DNA from: Lutibacter citreus
Lineage (GTDB): Bacteria; Bacteroidota; Bacteroidia; Flavobacteriales; Flavobacteriaceae
Direction of reading: 5' to 3'
DNA length: 64,000 bases
Assembly (NCBI RefSeq): GCF_003260195.1
Contig: NZ_QEIH01000004.1
Span: 62,001 to 126,000 of the forward strand
The stretch's first letter is position 1; every line of letters begins with the position of its first letter. The notes under the pieces are model-generated. The model was not told the origin of the DNA, did no database searches, and saw only the letters and a program-made list of their open reading frames with translations. Made by a program: the position numbers and the translations under genes. Below are positions 40,418 through 49,693 of the stretch, in pieces.

Positions 40418-43234
40418 TTGAAAAAGCATTTCATATTAATAAATACATTCCTTGTTTTTTGTTTAAATATTTCATTTTCTCAAAATAACAAAATAGATAT
40501 TAATGCTTCTTTAAATTCAGATACAAATGAAATTAAAATTAAACAAGAAACTACTTTTTATAACAAATCAGACAGTATCTTAAATGAAGTTTATTTCCAT
40601 AATTGGCCAAATGCCTATAGAGATAAAAATACACCTTTAGCAAATAGATTTATAGAAAATTATTCAAAAACTTTTCATTTTGCAAGCGAAAAATATAGAG
40701 GAAATACAGATATAATTGGAATTTCTGCTGATTACAATTCAACAACCTATGAAATAACTGAAGAAAATCCAGATATTTTAAAAGTTGATTTAATTGCCCC
40801 TATAAAGCCAGGAGATTCTGTGAAAATTTCTGCCACATATTTGGTAAAAATCCCCAGTGATAAATTCACTAAATATGGAGGTAATTTATTTGAATATAAT
40901 TTAAGATACTGGTATTTAACACCTTCTGTTTTTGATAATAAGTGGCATTTACAAAACAATTTAGACTTAGATGATTTGTATATGGACTATACAGATTATA
41001 ATATTAATCTATCCATACCAATTGAATTTGAATTAAACTCAGCCCTATCAAGTTCTTTTGAATTAAAAAACAACAACAAATTATATACATTAACTGGTAA
41101 GAATGAATTTGATATTGAATTAAACTTGTCTAAAATAAGTGGTTTTAAAGATTTTAAATTTGATGATCAAACTATTAGTACAAACATTATTTCAGCAGAT
41201 TTAAGTGAAGAAGTACAACTAAGTATTTTAAAACGTGAATTCTATTTTATTAAAACAATATTAGGAAGTCCTATAAATGATAAAATACTTTTAAACCAAA
41301 TTGAATATGATAAAAATCCCGTTTATGGATTTAATCAACTTCCTTCTTTTTTAGCAGCATACAATAATGCATTTGAATGGGATATTAAATTGTTTAAAGT
41401 ACTATCTAAAAAATATATAGATCAATTATTCTTAATTAATAAAAGAGAAGATTACTGGTTATCCAATGGCTTGCAAACTTATTTAATGATTAAGTATGTT
41501 GAAAAATTTTATCCTGAAATTAAAGCTATTGGAAATATATCCAAACTTTGGGGTGTGAAAAATTTTAGTATTGCAAAAATTAATTTTAACGAAAAATATC
41601 ATTTTGTATATCAATTTGCAGCACGTAAAAATTTAGATCAAGCGCTTACAACCAGAGCTGATTCTTTGTCTAATTTTAATCGTAAAATAGCAAATAATTA
41701 TAAAGCTGGCCTTGGCCTTAAATATTTAGAAAACTATTTAGAAGATTGTTCAGTATCTTCTGAAATATTTAGATTTTGTTATTCTAACTCAGGTAAAAAA
41801 ATTAACAGCAGCCAGTTTTTAGAAAGGCTCAAATCAAAAACAAATAAAGATTTAGAATGGTTTGAAAATGATTTCCTAAATTCAAACAAAAAAATTGACT
41901 ATACTATTAAAAGAATTCATGAAAAAAATGATTCATTAGAAGTTAGTATTGTTAATAAAAGAAATTTCACTGCTCCTATTGAGTTATATGGATTAAAAGA
42001 CAAAGAAATTAAATTTAAAAAATGGATAACTGGTGTTGATTCTATAACCAAAATTACAATTCCAAAAAACGGTTTCGATAAATTATCTTTAAATTACAAA
42101 GCCGAATTACCTGAAATTAATTTAAGAAACAACTGGAAAGATATTGATAAAACTCTTTTTAACAGGCCTCTTCAACTTAAGTTTTTTAAAGATATTGAAG
42201 ATACTTATTACAATCAATTATTTTATACCCCTATTTATAAATATAACTATTATGATGGTTTAGTTTTAGGAATGTCATTTTCAAATAAAACAGTTTTAAA
42301 TAAAAATATTAGTTATAAACTATCCCCTTCTTATAGTACTAAAAGTAATACATTATCTGGGGCAGCAGCATTTCAATATGAATATCGCCCAGAGAATAAA
42401 AAAATTGATCGCTTAGCTATAGGAATGGCTGCAAGTAATTATCACTACGCTCAAGGATTATCATATACAGCTATTAATCCATTTGCGCTGATTCAGTTTA
42501 AAAGAAAAAATTTAAGAGATGTTAGTAGTAAAATATTAATGGCAACCTTTACTTCCGTTAATAAAGATACTTCTCCTACTCAAATAGAAGATCCAGAAAC
42601 TAACAAATACAATATTTTTAATCTTGGTTTTGGATATTCAAAACCTGCAATAATTGATGATGTTAGATTATCAACTGGTTTACAAATTTCAAAAAAATTC
42701 AGCAAACTGTCATTAACAGCTAGGTATAGAAAATTAACTGATACCAACAGACAGTTTGATTTTAGATTTTTTGCTGGTGTATTCTTAACAAATAAAACCA
42801 AAACCAATTATTTTAACTTTGCTCTAGATCGGCCAACAGACTATTTATTTCAATATGATTATTTAGGAAGGTCTGAAACTTCAGGATTTTTTAGTCAACA
42901 AGTTATTATAAATGAAGGAGGATTTAAATCAAAACTTCCAGTACCATTTGCAAATCAATGGCTAAGCACACTTAATACAAGTGTTGGAGTTTGGAGATGG
43001 CTTGAAGTTTATAATGATGTGGGATTTGTAAAAAACAGAAACCAAAAAGCTTATTTTGCACATGAAAACGGAATTAGGTTAAACTTTGTTCAAGATATTT
43101 TAGAAGTATATTTCCCTTTATATTCTAATCTTGGTTGGGAAGTAACAGCGCCTCAATACAGTTCTAAAATAAGGTTTGTATTAGTTATTAAACCCAAAAA
43201 AATCTATAATTTTATAAAAAGAGGTTTTTATTAA
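40418..43234 (+). CDS. Degenerate M1-peptidase-like protein with C-terminal outer-membrane barrel
   Basis: This is a 938-aa exported protein. After a signal peptide (about 1-21) the first 400 residues follow the M1 aminopeptidase layout (beta-sandwich with YLTPSVFDNKWHL, then a thermolysin-like region). However, the zinc motif HExxH and the GAMEN motif are missing: the matching stretch reads KVLSKKYIDQLF...DYWLSNGLQTYL. From about residue 590 the sequence becomes a beta-barrel of alternating strands, ending in RGFY with a terminal aromatic residue. It is thus a likely outer-membrane protein with a non-catalytic peptidase-like domain. The start is TTG at 40418, the only codon giving an intact signal peptide. 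Confidence 0.75.
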   Translation: MKKHFILINTFLVFCLNISFSQNNKIDINASLNSDTNEIKIKQETTFYNKSDSILNEVYFHNWPNAYRDKNTPLANRFIENYSKTFHFASEKYRGNTDIIGISADYNSTTYEITEENPDILKVDLIAPIKPGDSVKISATYLVKIPSDKFTKYGGNLFEYNLRYWYLTPSVFDNKWHLQNNLDLDDLYMDYTDYNINLSIPIEFELNSALSSSFELKNNNKLYTLTGKNEFDIELNLSKISGFKDFKFDDQTISTNIISADLSEEVQLSILKREFYFIKTILGSPINDKILLNQIEYDKNPVYGFNQLPSFLAAYNNAFEWDIKLFKVLSKKYIDQLFLINKREDYWLSNGLQTYLMIKYVEKFYPEIKAIGNISKLWGVKNFSIAKINFNEKYHFVYQFAARKNLDQALTTRADSLSNFNRKIANNYKAGLGLKYLENYLEDCSVSSEIFRFCYSNSGKKINSSQFLERLKSKTNKDLEWFENDFLNSNKKIDYTIKRIHEKNDSLEVSIVNKRNFTAPIELYGLKDKEIKFKKWITGVDSITKITIPKNGFDKLSLNYKAELPEINLRNNWKDIDKTLFNRPLQLKFFKDIEDTYYNQLFYTPIYKYNYYDGLVLGMSFSNKTVLNKNISYKLSPSYSTKSNTLSGAAAFQYEYRPENKKIDRLAIGMAASNYHYAQGLSYTAINPFALIQFKRKNLRDVSSKILMATFTSVNKDTSPTQIEDPETNKYNIFNLGFGYSKPAIIDDVRLSTGLQISKKFSKLSLTARYRKLTDTNRQFDFRFFAGVFLTNKTKTNYFNFALDRPTDYLFQYDYLGRSETSGFFSQQVIINEGGFKSKLPVPFANQWLSTLNTSVGVWRWLEVYNDVGFVKNRNQKAYFAHENGIRLNFVQDILEVYFPLYSNLGWEVTAPQYSSKIRFVLVIKPKKIYNFIKRGFY

Positions 43235-43352
43235 AATCCATTGATAATTTAATTTTTACAAAATAGATTGTTTTAACAAGCATACTAATTAAAGATTACA
43301 TTATATATAATGCAATTTCTTGTGTACATTTCTAAATATCACTTAAAAATTG

Positions 43353-43360
43353 TAACTTTG
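43353..43360 (+). promoter_or_regulatory. -7 promoter element of the fused E1 gene
   Basis: TAACTTTG ends 23 nt before the ATG at 43384. No TTTG lies at the right -33 distance. Confidence 0.5.
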
Positions 43361-43383
43361 AATTTCCAAAAATCATAATATTT

Positions 43384-45834
43384 ATGCAGATAGAACATTC
43401 TTCTAAAAGCCCTCAACAAATTTCATTTCTTGAATTCAAAAAGGAAGTATTACAAGATTATAAGATTGCTGTAACAAGTAGGGAATGCAGCTTATTAGGA
43501 AGAAGAGAGGTTTTAACTGGTAAAGCCAAATTTGGGATATTTGGGGACGGAAAAGAAATACCTCAATTAGCTATGGCTAAAGCTTTTAAAAAAGGAGACT
43601 TTAGATCTGGTTATTATAGAGATCAAACTTTTATGATGGCAATTGGAGAATTAACACCTCAACAATTTTTTGCCGGTTTATATGCAAATCCAAATCTAAA
43701 AGCTGAACCAATGTCTGGAGGAAGACAAATGGGTGGTCACTTTTTAACTCATAGCTTAGATGAAAATGGAGAATTCAAAAATTTAACTGAACAATACAAC
43801 TCTACTGGAGATATCTCTCCAACTGCAGCTCAAATGCCTAGAATGCTTGGTGTTGCATATGCTTCAAAATTATTTAGAGAAGTACCAGGAATTAAAAACC
43901 CTAAATTTTCTAATAATGGAAATGAGATTTCTTGGGGAACAATAGGAAATGCAAGTACCACTGAAGGTGTCTTTTTTGAAACATTTAATGCCGCTGGAGT
44001 TTTACAAGTTCCTATGATTATTAGTGTTTGGGATGATGCTTATGGAATTTCAGTTCCGGCTAAACTTCAAACAACCAAAGAAAATATTTCTAAAATTTTA
44101 GAAGGATTTAAACGGAACAATAAAGAAAAAGGATATGAAATATTTGTTGTTGAAGGATGGGATTATCCTAAATTAATTGATATTTACGGTAAAGCTGCTA
44201 AAATTGCAAGAGAAGAACATGTTCCTGTACTTATTCATGTTAAAGATTTAACACAACCACAAGGACATTCAACATCTGGTTCTCACGAACGTTACAAAAA
44301 CAAAGAACGTTTGGTTTGGGAAAGACAATTTGATTGTATTTCAAAAATGAGAGATTGGATTTTTGAATTCGAATTAGAAGATGAGAATAAAAATAAATTA
44401 AAATTTGTTGATTCAGAATCTGAACTAATTCAAATTGAAAAAGAAGCTAAAAAAGTTGTTTCTAAAGCACGAAGAGAAGCTTGGAATGCCTTTTTAACAC
44501 CAATTACTGATCAAAAATTTAGATTAAAAATACTGCTAGATAATCTTGCTAATAAAAGTTCAAACAAAGTTTTTATAAATAAACTTATTTCTCAATTAGA
44601 TAAAATAATTGAACCTACAAGAAAGGATCTTTTATCAACAGCTAGAAAAGTTATAGTGTATGTTAGAAATGAGAATTTTGTTGAAAAAACTCATCTTCAA
44701 AATTGGATCAATAATTATATAAAAATTGAAGAGCCAAAATTTAGTTCTCATTTATATAGCGAAACTAATAAAAGTGTTTCCCATGTAAATGAAATTTTAC
44801 CAACTTATAATAGTGATTCTGAATTAGTAGATGCCCGAATTGTTATAAAAGACAATTTTGATGCGCTATTTTCAAAATATAAAAACCTCTTTATTTTTGG
44901 TGAAGATGCAGGTAGAATTGGAGACGTTAACCAAGGTCTAGTTGGGCTTCAAGAAAAATACGGTAAACTTAGAGTTTCTGATACAGGAATTAGAGAAGCT
45001 ACAATTATTGGACAAGGAATTGGAATGGCTTTAAGAGGTCTTAGACCAATTGCCGAAATTCAATATTTAGATTATGTATTATATGCCTTGCAAATTTTAA
45101 GTGACGATCTTGCATCATTACATTATAGAACTGTAGGTACCCAAAAAGCACCTCTAATAGTTAGAACCAGAGGACATAGATTAGAAGGTATTTGGCATTC
45201 TGGCTCACCAATGGGAGGAATTGTACATTTATTAAGAGGTATGAATATTTTGGTTCCCAGAAATATGACCAAAGCAGCAGGATTTTACAATACTCTTTTA
45301 GAAAGCGATGAACCGGCTTTAATAATAGAAAACCTTAATGGTTACAGATTAAAAGAAAAACTCCCAAATAATTTAGGTGAATTTAAAACACCAATTGGTG
45401 TAGTAGAAACAATTAAAGAAGGAAAAGACATTACAGTTGTTTCTTATGGCTCTACCTTAAAAATTGTTGAAGATGTTGTTAAAGATTTAAATCAAGTAGA
45501 TATAGATATTGAAATAATTGATGTTCAAAGCCTACTTCCTTTTGATATTAAACAAGATATAGTTAAAAGTATTGAAAAAACAAACAGACTACTTATTATT
45601 GATGAAGATGTACCCGGAGGTGCTTCTGCCTATTTATTAAATAATATTATTGAAAACCAAAATGCATATCAATATTTAGATAGTAAACCTATTACTTTAA
45701 CGGCAAAACCTCATAGACCTGCCTATGGAACTGATGGTGATTACTTCTCTAAACCTAATGCTGAAGATATTTTTGAAACAATCTATAATATTATGCAAGA
45801 AGTAAACCCTTCAAAATTTAAAAAACTTTATTAA
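43384..45834 (+). CDS. Fused alpha/beta E1 component of a 2-oxoacid dehydrogenase
   Basis: This is the ThDP-dependent E1 of a branched-chain-type 2-oxoacid dehydrogenase, which decarboxylates a 2-oxoacid and acylates the lipoyl domain of E2. The alpha half (about 1-330) and beta half (about 480-816, FIFGEDAGRIGDVNQGL, IAEIQYLDYVLYALQIL) are normally separate genes; here they are one 816-aa chain. The usual ThDP/Mg motif GDG...NN reads G-N-A (188-190) and D-D (217-218), as if the ligands were exchanged. E2 and E3 genes are not nearby. It has its own -7 box and terminator. Confidence 0.9.
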   Translation: MQIEHSSKSPQQISFLEFKKEVLQDYKIAVTSRECSLLGRREVLTGKAKFGIFGDGKEIPQLAMAKAFKKGDFRSGYYRDQTFMMAIGELTPQQFFAGLYANPNLKAEPMSGGRQMGGHFLTHSLDENGEFKNLTEQYNSTGDISPTAAQMPRMLGVAYASKLFREVPGIKNPKFSNNGNEISWGTIGNASTTEGVFFETFNAAGVLQVPMIISVWDDAYGISVPAKLQTTKENISKILEGFKRNNKEKGYEIFVVEGWDYPKLIDIYGKAAKIAREEHVPVLIHVKDLTQPQGHSTSGSHERYKNKERLVWERQFDCISKMRDWIFEFELEDENKNKLKFVDSESELIQIEKEAKKVVSKARREAWNAFLTPITDQKFRLKILLDNLANKSSNKVFINKLISQLDKIIEPTRKDLLSTARKVIVYVRNENFVEKTHLQNWINNYIKIEEPKFSSHLYSETNKSVSHVNEILPTYNSDSELVDARIVIKDNFDALFSKYKNLFIFGEDAGRIGDVNQGLVGLQEKYGKLRVSDTGIREATIIGQGIGMALRGLRPIAEIQYLDYVLYALQILSDDLASLHYRTVGTQKAPLIVRTRGHRLEGIWHSGSPMGGIVHLLRGMNILVPRNMTKAAGFYNTLLESDEPALIIENLNGYRLKEKLPNNLGEFKTPIGVVETIKEGKDITVVSYGSTLKIVEDVVKDLNQVDIDIEIIDVQSLLPFDIKQDIVKSIEKTNRLLIIDEDVPGGASAYLLNNIIENQNAYQYLDSKPITLTAKPHRPAYGTDGDYFSKPNAEDIFETIYNIMQEVNPSKFKKLY

Positions 45835-45865
45835 AAGACCTTTTTTCATCATATTAATCTTTCAC

Positions 45866-45892
45866 AAAAAACGCCTCTTTCGGCGTTTTTTT
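45866..45892 (+). terminator. Intrinsic terminator after the E1 gene
   Basis: AAAAAACGCC / GGCGTTTTTT arms with a 6-nt loop, ending in a T run, 31 nt after the E1 stop. Confidence 0.92.
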
Positions 45893-45915
45893 ATGCCATT
45901 TTTTTAAAATAAAGT

Positions 45916-45946
45916 ATGATAATTATCACGAATTGATAAATATCAT
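45916..45946 (+). promoter_or_regulatory. Tandem FNR/CRP-like palindromes before the korDABC operon
   Basis: TGATAATTATCA (45917-45928) is a perfect palindrome, and TTGATAAATATCAT (45933-45946) differs from the FNR consensus TTGAT-N4-ATCAA at one base. The centres are 17 bp apart. A near -7 element TAACTTTA (45970-45977) puts the second box about 41 bp before the predicted transcription start, the class II activator position. Confidence 0.5.
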
Positions 45947-46022
45947 ATTTTATTTAATGAAAACACATTAACTTTATGAATAATAGAATTACAAGTTAAT
46001 AATCATTATAAATATTATTAAA

Positions 46023-46253
46023 ATGGCAAAAGTAAAAGGAGCTATCGTTGTAGATACTGAAATATGTAAAGGATGTGAAGTTTGCATTCCTGTATGCCCT
46101 GAAGATGTAATTGGAATGTCACAAGAGGTTAATAGAAAAGGCTATCATTATGCATATATGAAAAACCCAGAGGCTTGCACTGGCTGTACAAATTGTGGTA
46201 TTGTTTGCCCTGATAGAGCAATATCTGTATATCGAGTAAAAGTTTCAGCTTAA
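46023..46253 (+). CDS. korD: 2-oxoacid:ferredoxin oxidoreductase, ferredoxin-like delta subunit
   Basis: This 76-aa protein has two [4Fe-4S] motifs, CKGCEVCIPVCP (15-26) and CTGCTNCGIVCP (52-63). It is the electron-transfer subunit of an oxygen-sensitive 2-oxoacid:ferredoxin oxidoreductase. The alpha, beta and gamma subunits follow within 15 nt. The substrate (2-oxoglutarate, branched 2-oxoacids or pyruvate) is not set by sequence, so the kor symbol is by gene layout. Confidence 0.92.
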   Translation: MAKVKGAIVVDTEICKGCEVCIPVCPEDVIGMSQEVNRKGYHYAYMKNPEACTGCTNCGIVCPDRAISVYRVKVSA

Positions 46254-46268
46254 AAAACTTATCAAATT

Positions 46269-47393
46269 ATGTCTGAATTAAAATTAATGAAAGGTAATGA
46301 GGCTTTGGCTGAAGCAACAATTAGAGCTGGAGCCGACGCCTATTTTGGTTACCCTATCACACCACAAAGTGAAGTGATAGAGTATTTAATGAGTGAACGA
46401 CCAGAGAAAAGAACTGGTATGGTTGTGCTGCAAGCAGAAAGTGAACTTGCCGCTATAAATATGGTATATGGTGCTGCTAGCACAGGAAAAAAGGTAATGA
46501 CCTCCTCTTCTAGCCCTGGTATATCACTTAAACTTGAAGGTATTTCCTACTTGGCAGGTGCTGAATTACCAGCGGTAATTGTAAATGTTGTTCGTGGTGG
46601 ACCAGGGTTAGGAACTATTCAACCTTCTCAAGCTGATTATTTTCAGTCTGTGAAAGGTGGAGGACACGGAGATTATCATTTATATGTATTGGCTCCTTCA
46701 TCAGTTCAAGAAATGGCAGATTTTGTTGAAGATGCTTTTGATATCGCATTTAAATACAGAACTCCTGTTTTAATTCTCTCAGATGGATTAATTGGTCAAA
46801 TGATGGAAAAAGTAGTTTTAAAAGATCAGCAAGAGCGCTTAACAGATGAAGAAGTTATAAAACGATATGACACTTGGGCAACAACAGGTAAAACAAATAG
46901 AGAACGTAATATAATTACTTCTTTAGATTTAGTACCTGAAAAAATGGAAGCTAGAGTTCATAAATTAATGGCCAAGTATAAAAAAATGGCTGAAGAAGAT
47001 CTTCGTTATGAGAAAATTGAATGCGACGATGCTGAATATTTATTTGTTGCTTATGGTTCAAGTGCTCGTATAGCGCAAAAAGCAGTTGAATTAGGTAGAG
47101 CCAAAGGAATAAAAGTTGGCTTATTACGTCCAATTACTTTATTCCCTTATCCAAAACAACAATTATTTGAATTAGCAGACCAAGTTAAAGGTATTTTAAG
47201 TGTTGAATTAAGTGCTGGTCAAATGGTTGAAGATGTAAAACTAGCAGTAGAACATAAAGTGCCCGTAGAACATTTTGGAAGAACTGGAGGAATAATTCAC
47301 ACACCTGAAGAAGTATTAGAAGCTTTAGAACAAAAAATTATTAAAAATGGAAGTATTAGACATCATAAAACCCGAGAATCAAGTATTCTGTAA
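46269..47393 (+). CDS. korA: 2-oxoacid:ferredoxin oxidoreductase, alpha subunit
   Basis: This 374-aa subunit holds the pyrimidine-binding ThDP domain and the C-terminal transketolase-like domain (GYPITPQSEVIEYL near residue 25; LRPITLFPYPKQQLFELA near 280). With KorB it oxidatively decarboxylates a 2-oxoacid to acyl-CoA and reduces ferredoxin, or works in the reductive direction. Its last 47 nt overlap the start of korB in another frame, an unusually long overlap. The fold and family are certain. Confidence 0.93.
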   Translation: MSELKLMKGNEALAEATIRAGADAYFGYPITPQSEVIEYLMSERPEKRTGMVVLQAESELAAINMVYGAASTGKKVMTSSSSPGISLKLEGISYLAGAELPAVIVNVVRGGPGLGTIQPSQADYFQSVKGGGHGDYHLYVLAPSSVQEMADFVEDAFDIAFKYRTPVLILSDGLIGQMMEKVVLKDQQERLTDEEVIKRYDTWATTGKTNRERNIITSLDLVPEKMEARVHKLMAKYKKMAEEDLRYEKIECDDAEYLFVAYGSSARIAQKAVELGRAKGIKVGLLRPITLFPYPKQQLFELADQVKGILSVELSAGQMVEDVKLAVEHKVPVEHFGRTGGIIHTPEEVLEALEQKIIKNGSIRHHKTRESSIL

Positions 47394-48120
47394 AACAAAA
47401 TTATTGACAGATGCAACCCTATCTTATTGTCCGGGTTGTGGTCATGGTACAGCTCATAGTTTAACAATGGAAGTTGTAGAAGAAATGGGAATAGTTGAAG
47501 ATACTATTGGAGTTGCTCCAGTAGGATGTTCAGTTTTAGCCTATGACTTTATGAATATTGATATGACCCAAGCTGCCCATGGTAGAGCTCCTGCAGTGGC
47601 AACTGCAATAGCACGTCTTTGGCCAGATAAATATGTATTTACCTATCAAGGAGATGGTGATTTAGCCGCAATTGGTACAGCAGAAACTATTCACGCTTGT
47701 AACAGAGGTGAAGATATTGTTATCATTTTTATAAATAATGGTATTTATGGCATGACTGGTGGCCAAATGGCTCCTACTACTCTAGAAGGAATGATGACTT
47801 CAACTTCTCCATTTGGTAGAGAGGCTAAAACTATGGGATTACCAATTAAAATGACTGAATTGATTGCTAATTTACCTGGTGTTTTTTATGCAACTCGCCA
47901 AGCTGTTCATACACATAAACATGCTAGAAAAGCAAAAAAAGCAATTAGAAAAGCATTTGAAAATACGCGATTAAAAAAAGGAATCTCTTTTATTGAAATA
48001 GTTTCCAATTGTAATTCAGGCTGGAAAATGACTCCAAATGAAGCAAATAAATGGATGGAAGAACATATGTTTCCATACTTCCCTCTTGGTGATATAAAAG
48101 TAAACGGAAAATTAAAATAA
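47347..48120 (+). CDS. korB: 2-oxoacid:ferredoxin oxidoreductase, beta subunit
   Basis: This 257-aa ThDP/Mg-binding subunit has YCPGCGHG (27-34) and the ThDP motif GDGDLAAIGTAETIHACNRG with INNGIYGMTGGQ. Closely similar proteins in Bacteroides are annotated as ketoisovalerate oxidoreductase subunits. ATG 47347 gives the family N terminus (xxIIKPEN...KTxLLTD), so the 47-nt overlap with korA seems real. Confidence 0.93.
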   Translation: MEVLDIIKPENQVFCKTKLLTDATLSYCPGCGHGTAHSLTMEVVEEMGIVEDTIGVAPVGCSVLAYDFMNIDMTQAAHGRAPAVATAIARLWPDKYVFTYQGDGDLAAIGTAETIHACNRGEDIVIIFINNGIYGMTGGQMAPTTLEGMMTSTSPFGREAKTMGLPIKMTELIANLPGVFYATRQAVHTHKHARKAKKAIRKAFENTRLKKGISFIEIVSNCNSGWKMTPNEANKWMEEHMFPYFPLGDIKVNGKLK

Positions 48121-48126
48121 CTAATT

Positions 48127-48696
48127 ATGACAGAAGAAATTATTATAGCCGGTTTTGGTGGCCAAGGTGTGCTCTCCATGGGTAAAATATTAGCCTATTC
48201 TGGAATTATGAACAATCAAGAAGTTAGTTGGATGCCTTCTTATGGACCTGAAATGCGTGGTGGAACAGCAAATGTTACGGTTATTTTAAGTGATGAACGA
48301 ATAAGTTCTCCTTATTTAAAAGTATTTGACACAGCCATTATTCTGAATCAGCAAAGTATGGATAAGTTTGAAGAAAGTGTAAAACCAGGAGGTATATTAC
48401 TTTATGAACCTCAAGGTATTTACCAACACCCAACCAGGACAGATATTAATATTTACCAGATTGAAGCAAATAAACTAGCTACAGAAATGGGAAATAAAAA
48501 AATATTTAATATGGTTGTTTTGGGAGCTTATTTAAAGATTAAACCAATTGTTGAATTAGAAAATGTTCTTGATGGGTTAAAAAAATCTTTACCTGAACGT
48601 TATCATAATTTAATTCCTTTAAATGAAAAAGCAATTCATGTAGGAATGGACAATTTAAAAACCAAAATATTTCAAGAAAAAACCGTTACAATTTAA
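48127..48696 (+). CDS. korC: 2-oxoacid:ferredoxin oxidoreductase, gamma subunit
   Basis: This 189-aa Rossmann-like gamma subunit has GFGGQGVLSMGKILAYSG at the N terminus and WMPSYGPEMRGGTANV. It completes the D-A-B-C set and lies 6 nt after korB. A strong hairpin follows the stop codon. Confidence 0.93.
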   Translation: MTEEIIIAGFGGQGVLSMGKILAYSGIMNNQEVSWMPSYGPEMRGGTANVTVILSDERISSPYLKVFDTAIILNQQSMDKFEESVKPGGILLYEPQGIYQHPTRTDINIYQIEANKLATEMGNKKIFNMVVLGAYLKIKPIVELENVLDGLKKSLPERYHNLIPLNEKAIHVGMDNLKTKIFQEKTVTI

Positions 48697-48708
48697 TAAT
48701 TAAACTTT

Positions 48709-48752
48709 AAAAAACGGTTTAAATGTAGTAACTTACATTTAAACTGTTTTTT
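48709..48752 (+). terminator. Strong hairpin after korC, abutting the next start codon
   Basis: A stem of about 18 bp (GGTTTAAATGTA against TACATTTAAAC, extended by A/T pairs) with a GTAAC-like loop ends in a run of seven T residues. The ATG of the next gene follows directly at 48754, so the hairpin is either a terminator or a start-site structure for that gene. Confidence 0.85.
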
Positions 48753-48753
48753 T

Positions 48754-49647
48754 ATGGAGAATGTTTTAATAACCGGAGGTACAGGTTTAATAGGTAAAAT
48801 CTTAACACAAAAACTTATTACTAAAGGATATAGTGTTTCCATTTTAAGCAGAAATAAAACTAAAAACTCCAATACTTATAGCTGGAATATTTCTGAAGGA
48901 TTTATAGAGAATAAAGCTATAGAAAAGGCAGATTACATAATACATCTTGCTGGCGCAGGCATTGCAGATAAACGCTGGACAAAGCAAAGAAAAAAAGTAT
49001 TAATAAACAGTAGAGTTAATTCAACCAAACTATTATTTCTAAAAGTAAAGGAATTAAATCCCAAATTAAAAGCCTTTATTGCTGCTTCAGGTGTAGGGTA
49101 TTATGGTGCTATCACTTCAGAAAAAATATTCCAAGAGAATGATGCTCCAAACACTGATTTTTTAAGTGTAATCTGTACTCTTTGGGAAAAAGAAGTAACT
49201 AAATTTAACTCCTTAAATATAAGAACCGTTATTTTAAGAACTGGCGTAGTATTTTCGAAAGAAGGTGGTGCATTAGAAAAAATTATAAAACCTATACAAC
49301 TTGGTTTAGGAGCCCCCTTGGGCAGCGGAAAACAATATATGCCATGGATAGCCATGGAAGATTTATGCAATATGTATGTATCAGCAATTGAAAACCCAGA
49401 GCTTAAAGGTGCTTATAATGCAGCTGCACCAGAACATATTACTAATAAAGCATTAACTAAATCAATAGCTAAAACATTACAAAAACCTTTATGGCTTCCT
49501 AATGTTCCTGCCTTTATCCTGAGAATTATGTTAGGTGAGCTCTCAGTTATTCTTTTAGAAGGAAGCAGAGTTTCTTCTGAAAAAATCAAAAAAAATGCTG
49601 GCTTTAAGTTTAAATATCCAACAGTTGAAAAATACTTTTCAAAATAA
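48754..49647 (+). CDS. TIGR01777-family NAD-dependent epimerase
   Basis: This 297-aa extended SDR protein has a Rossmann NAD motif GGTGLIGK (8-15) at the N terminus, a YYG active-site-type motif (GVGYYGA, about 114) and the C-terminal DUF1731 segment (PLWLPNVPAFILRIMLGE). The substrate is unknown; E. coli YfcH is the relative. The ATG is only a few bases after the korC terminator T run, so expression needs read-through or a promoter inside the hairpin. Confidence 0.9.
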   Translation: MENVLITGGTGLIGKILTQKLITKGYSVSILSRNKTKNSNTYSWNISEGFIENKAIEKADYIIHLAGAGIADKRWTKQRKKVLINSRVNSTKLLFLKVKELNPKLKAFIAASGVGYYGAITSEKIFQENDAPNTDFLSVICTLWEKEVTKFNSLNIRTVILRTGVVFSKEGGALEKIIKPIQLGLGAPLGSGKQYMPWIAMEDLCNMYVSAIENPELKGAYNAAAPEHITNKALTKSIAKTLQKPLWLPNVPAFILRIMLGELSVILLEGSRVSSEKIKKNAGFKFKYPTVEKYFSK

Positions 49648-49693
49648 GTAGGCGTTTTGCTTAAATGAATACTAAACGGCTTCCAATTAAGTT

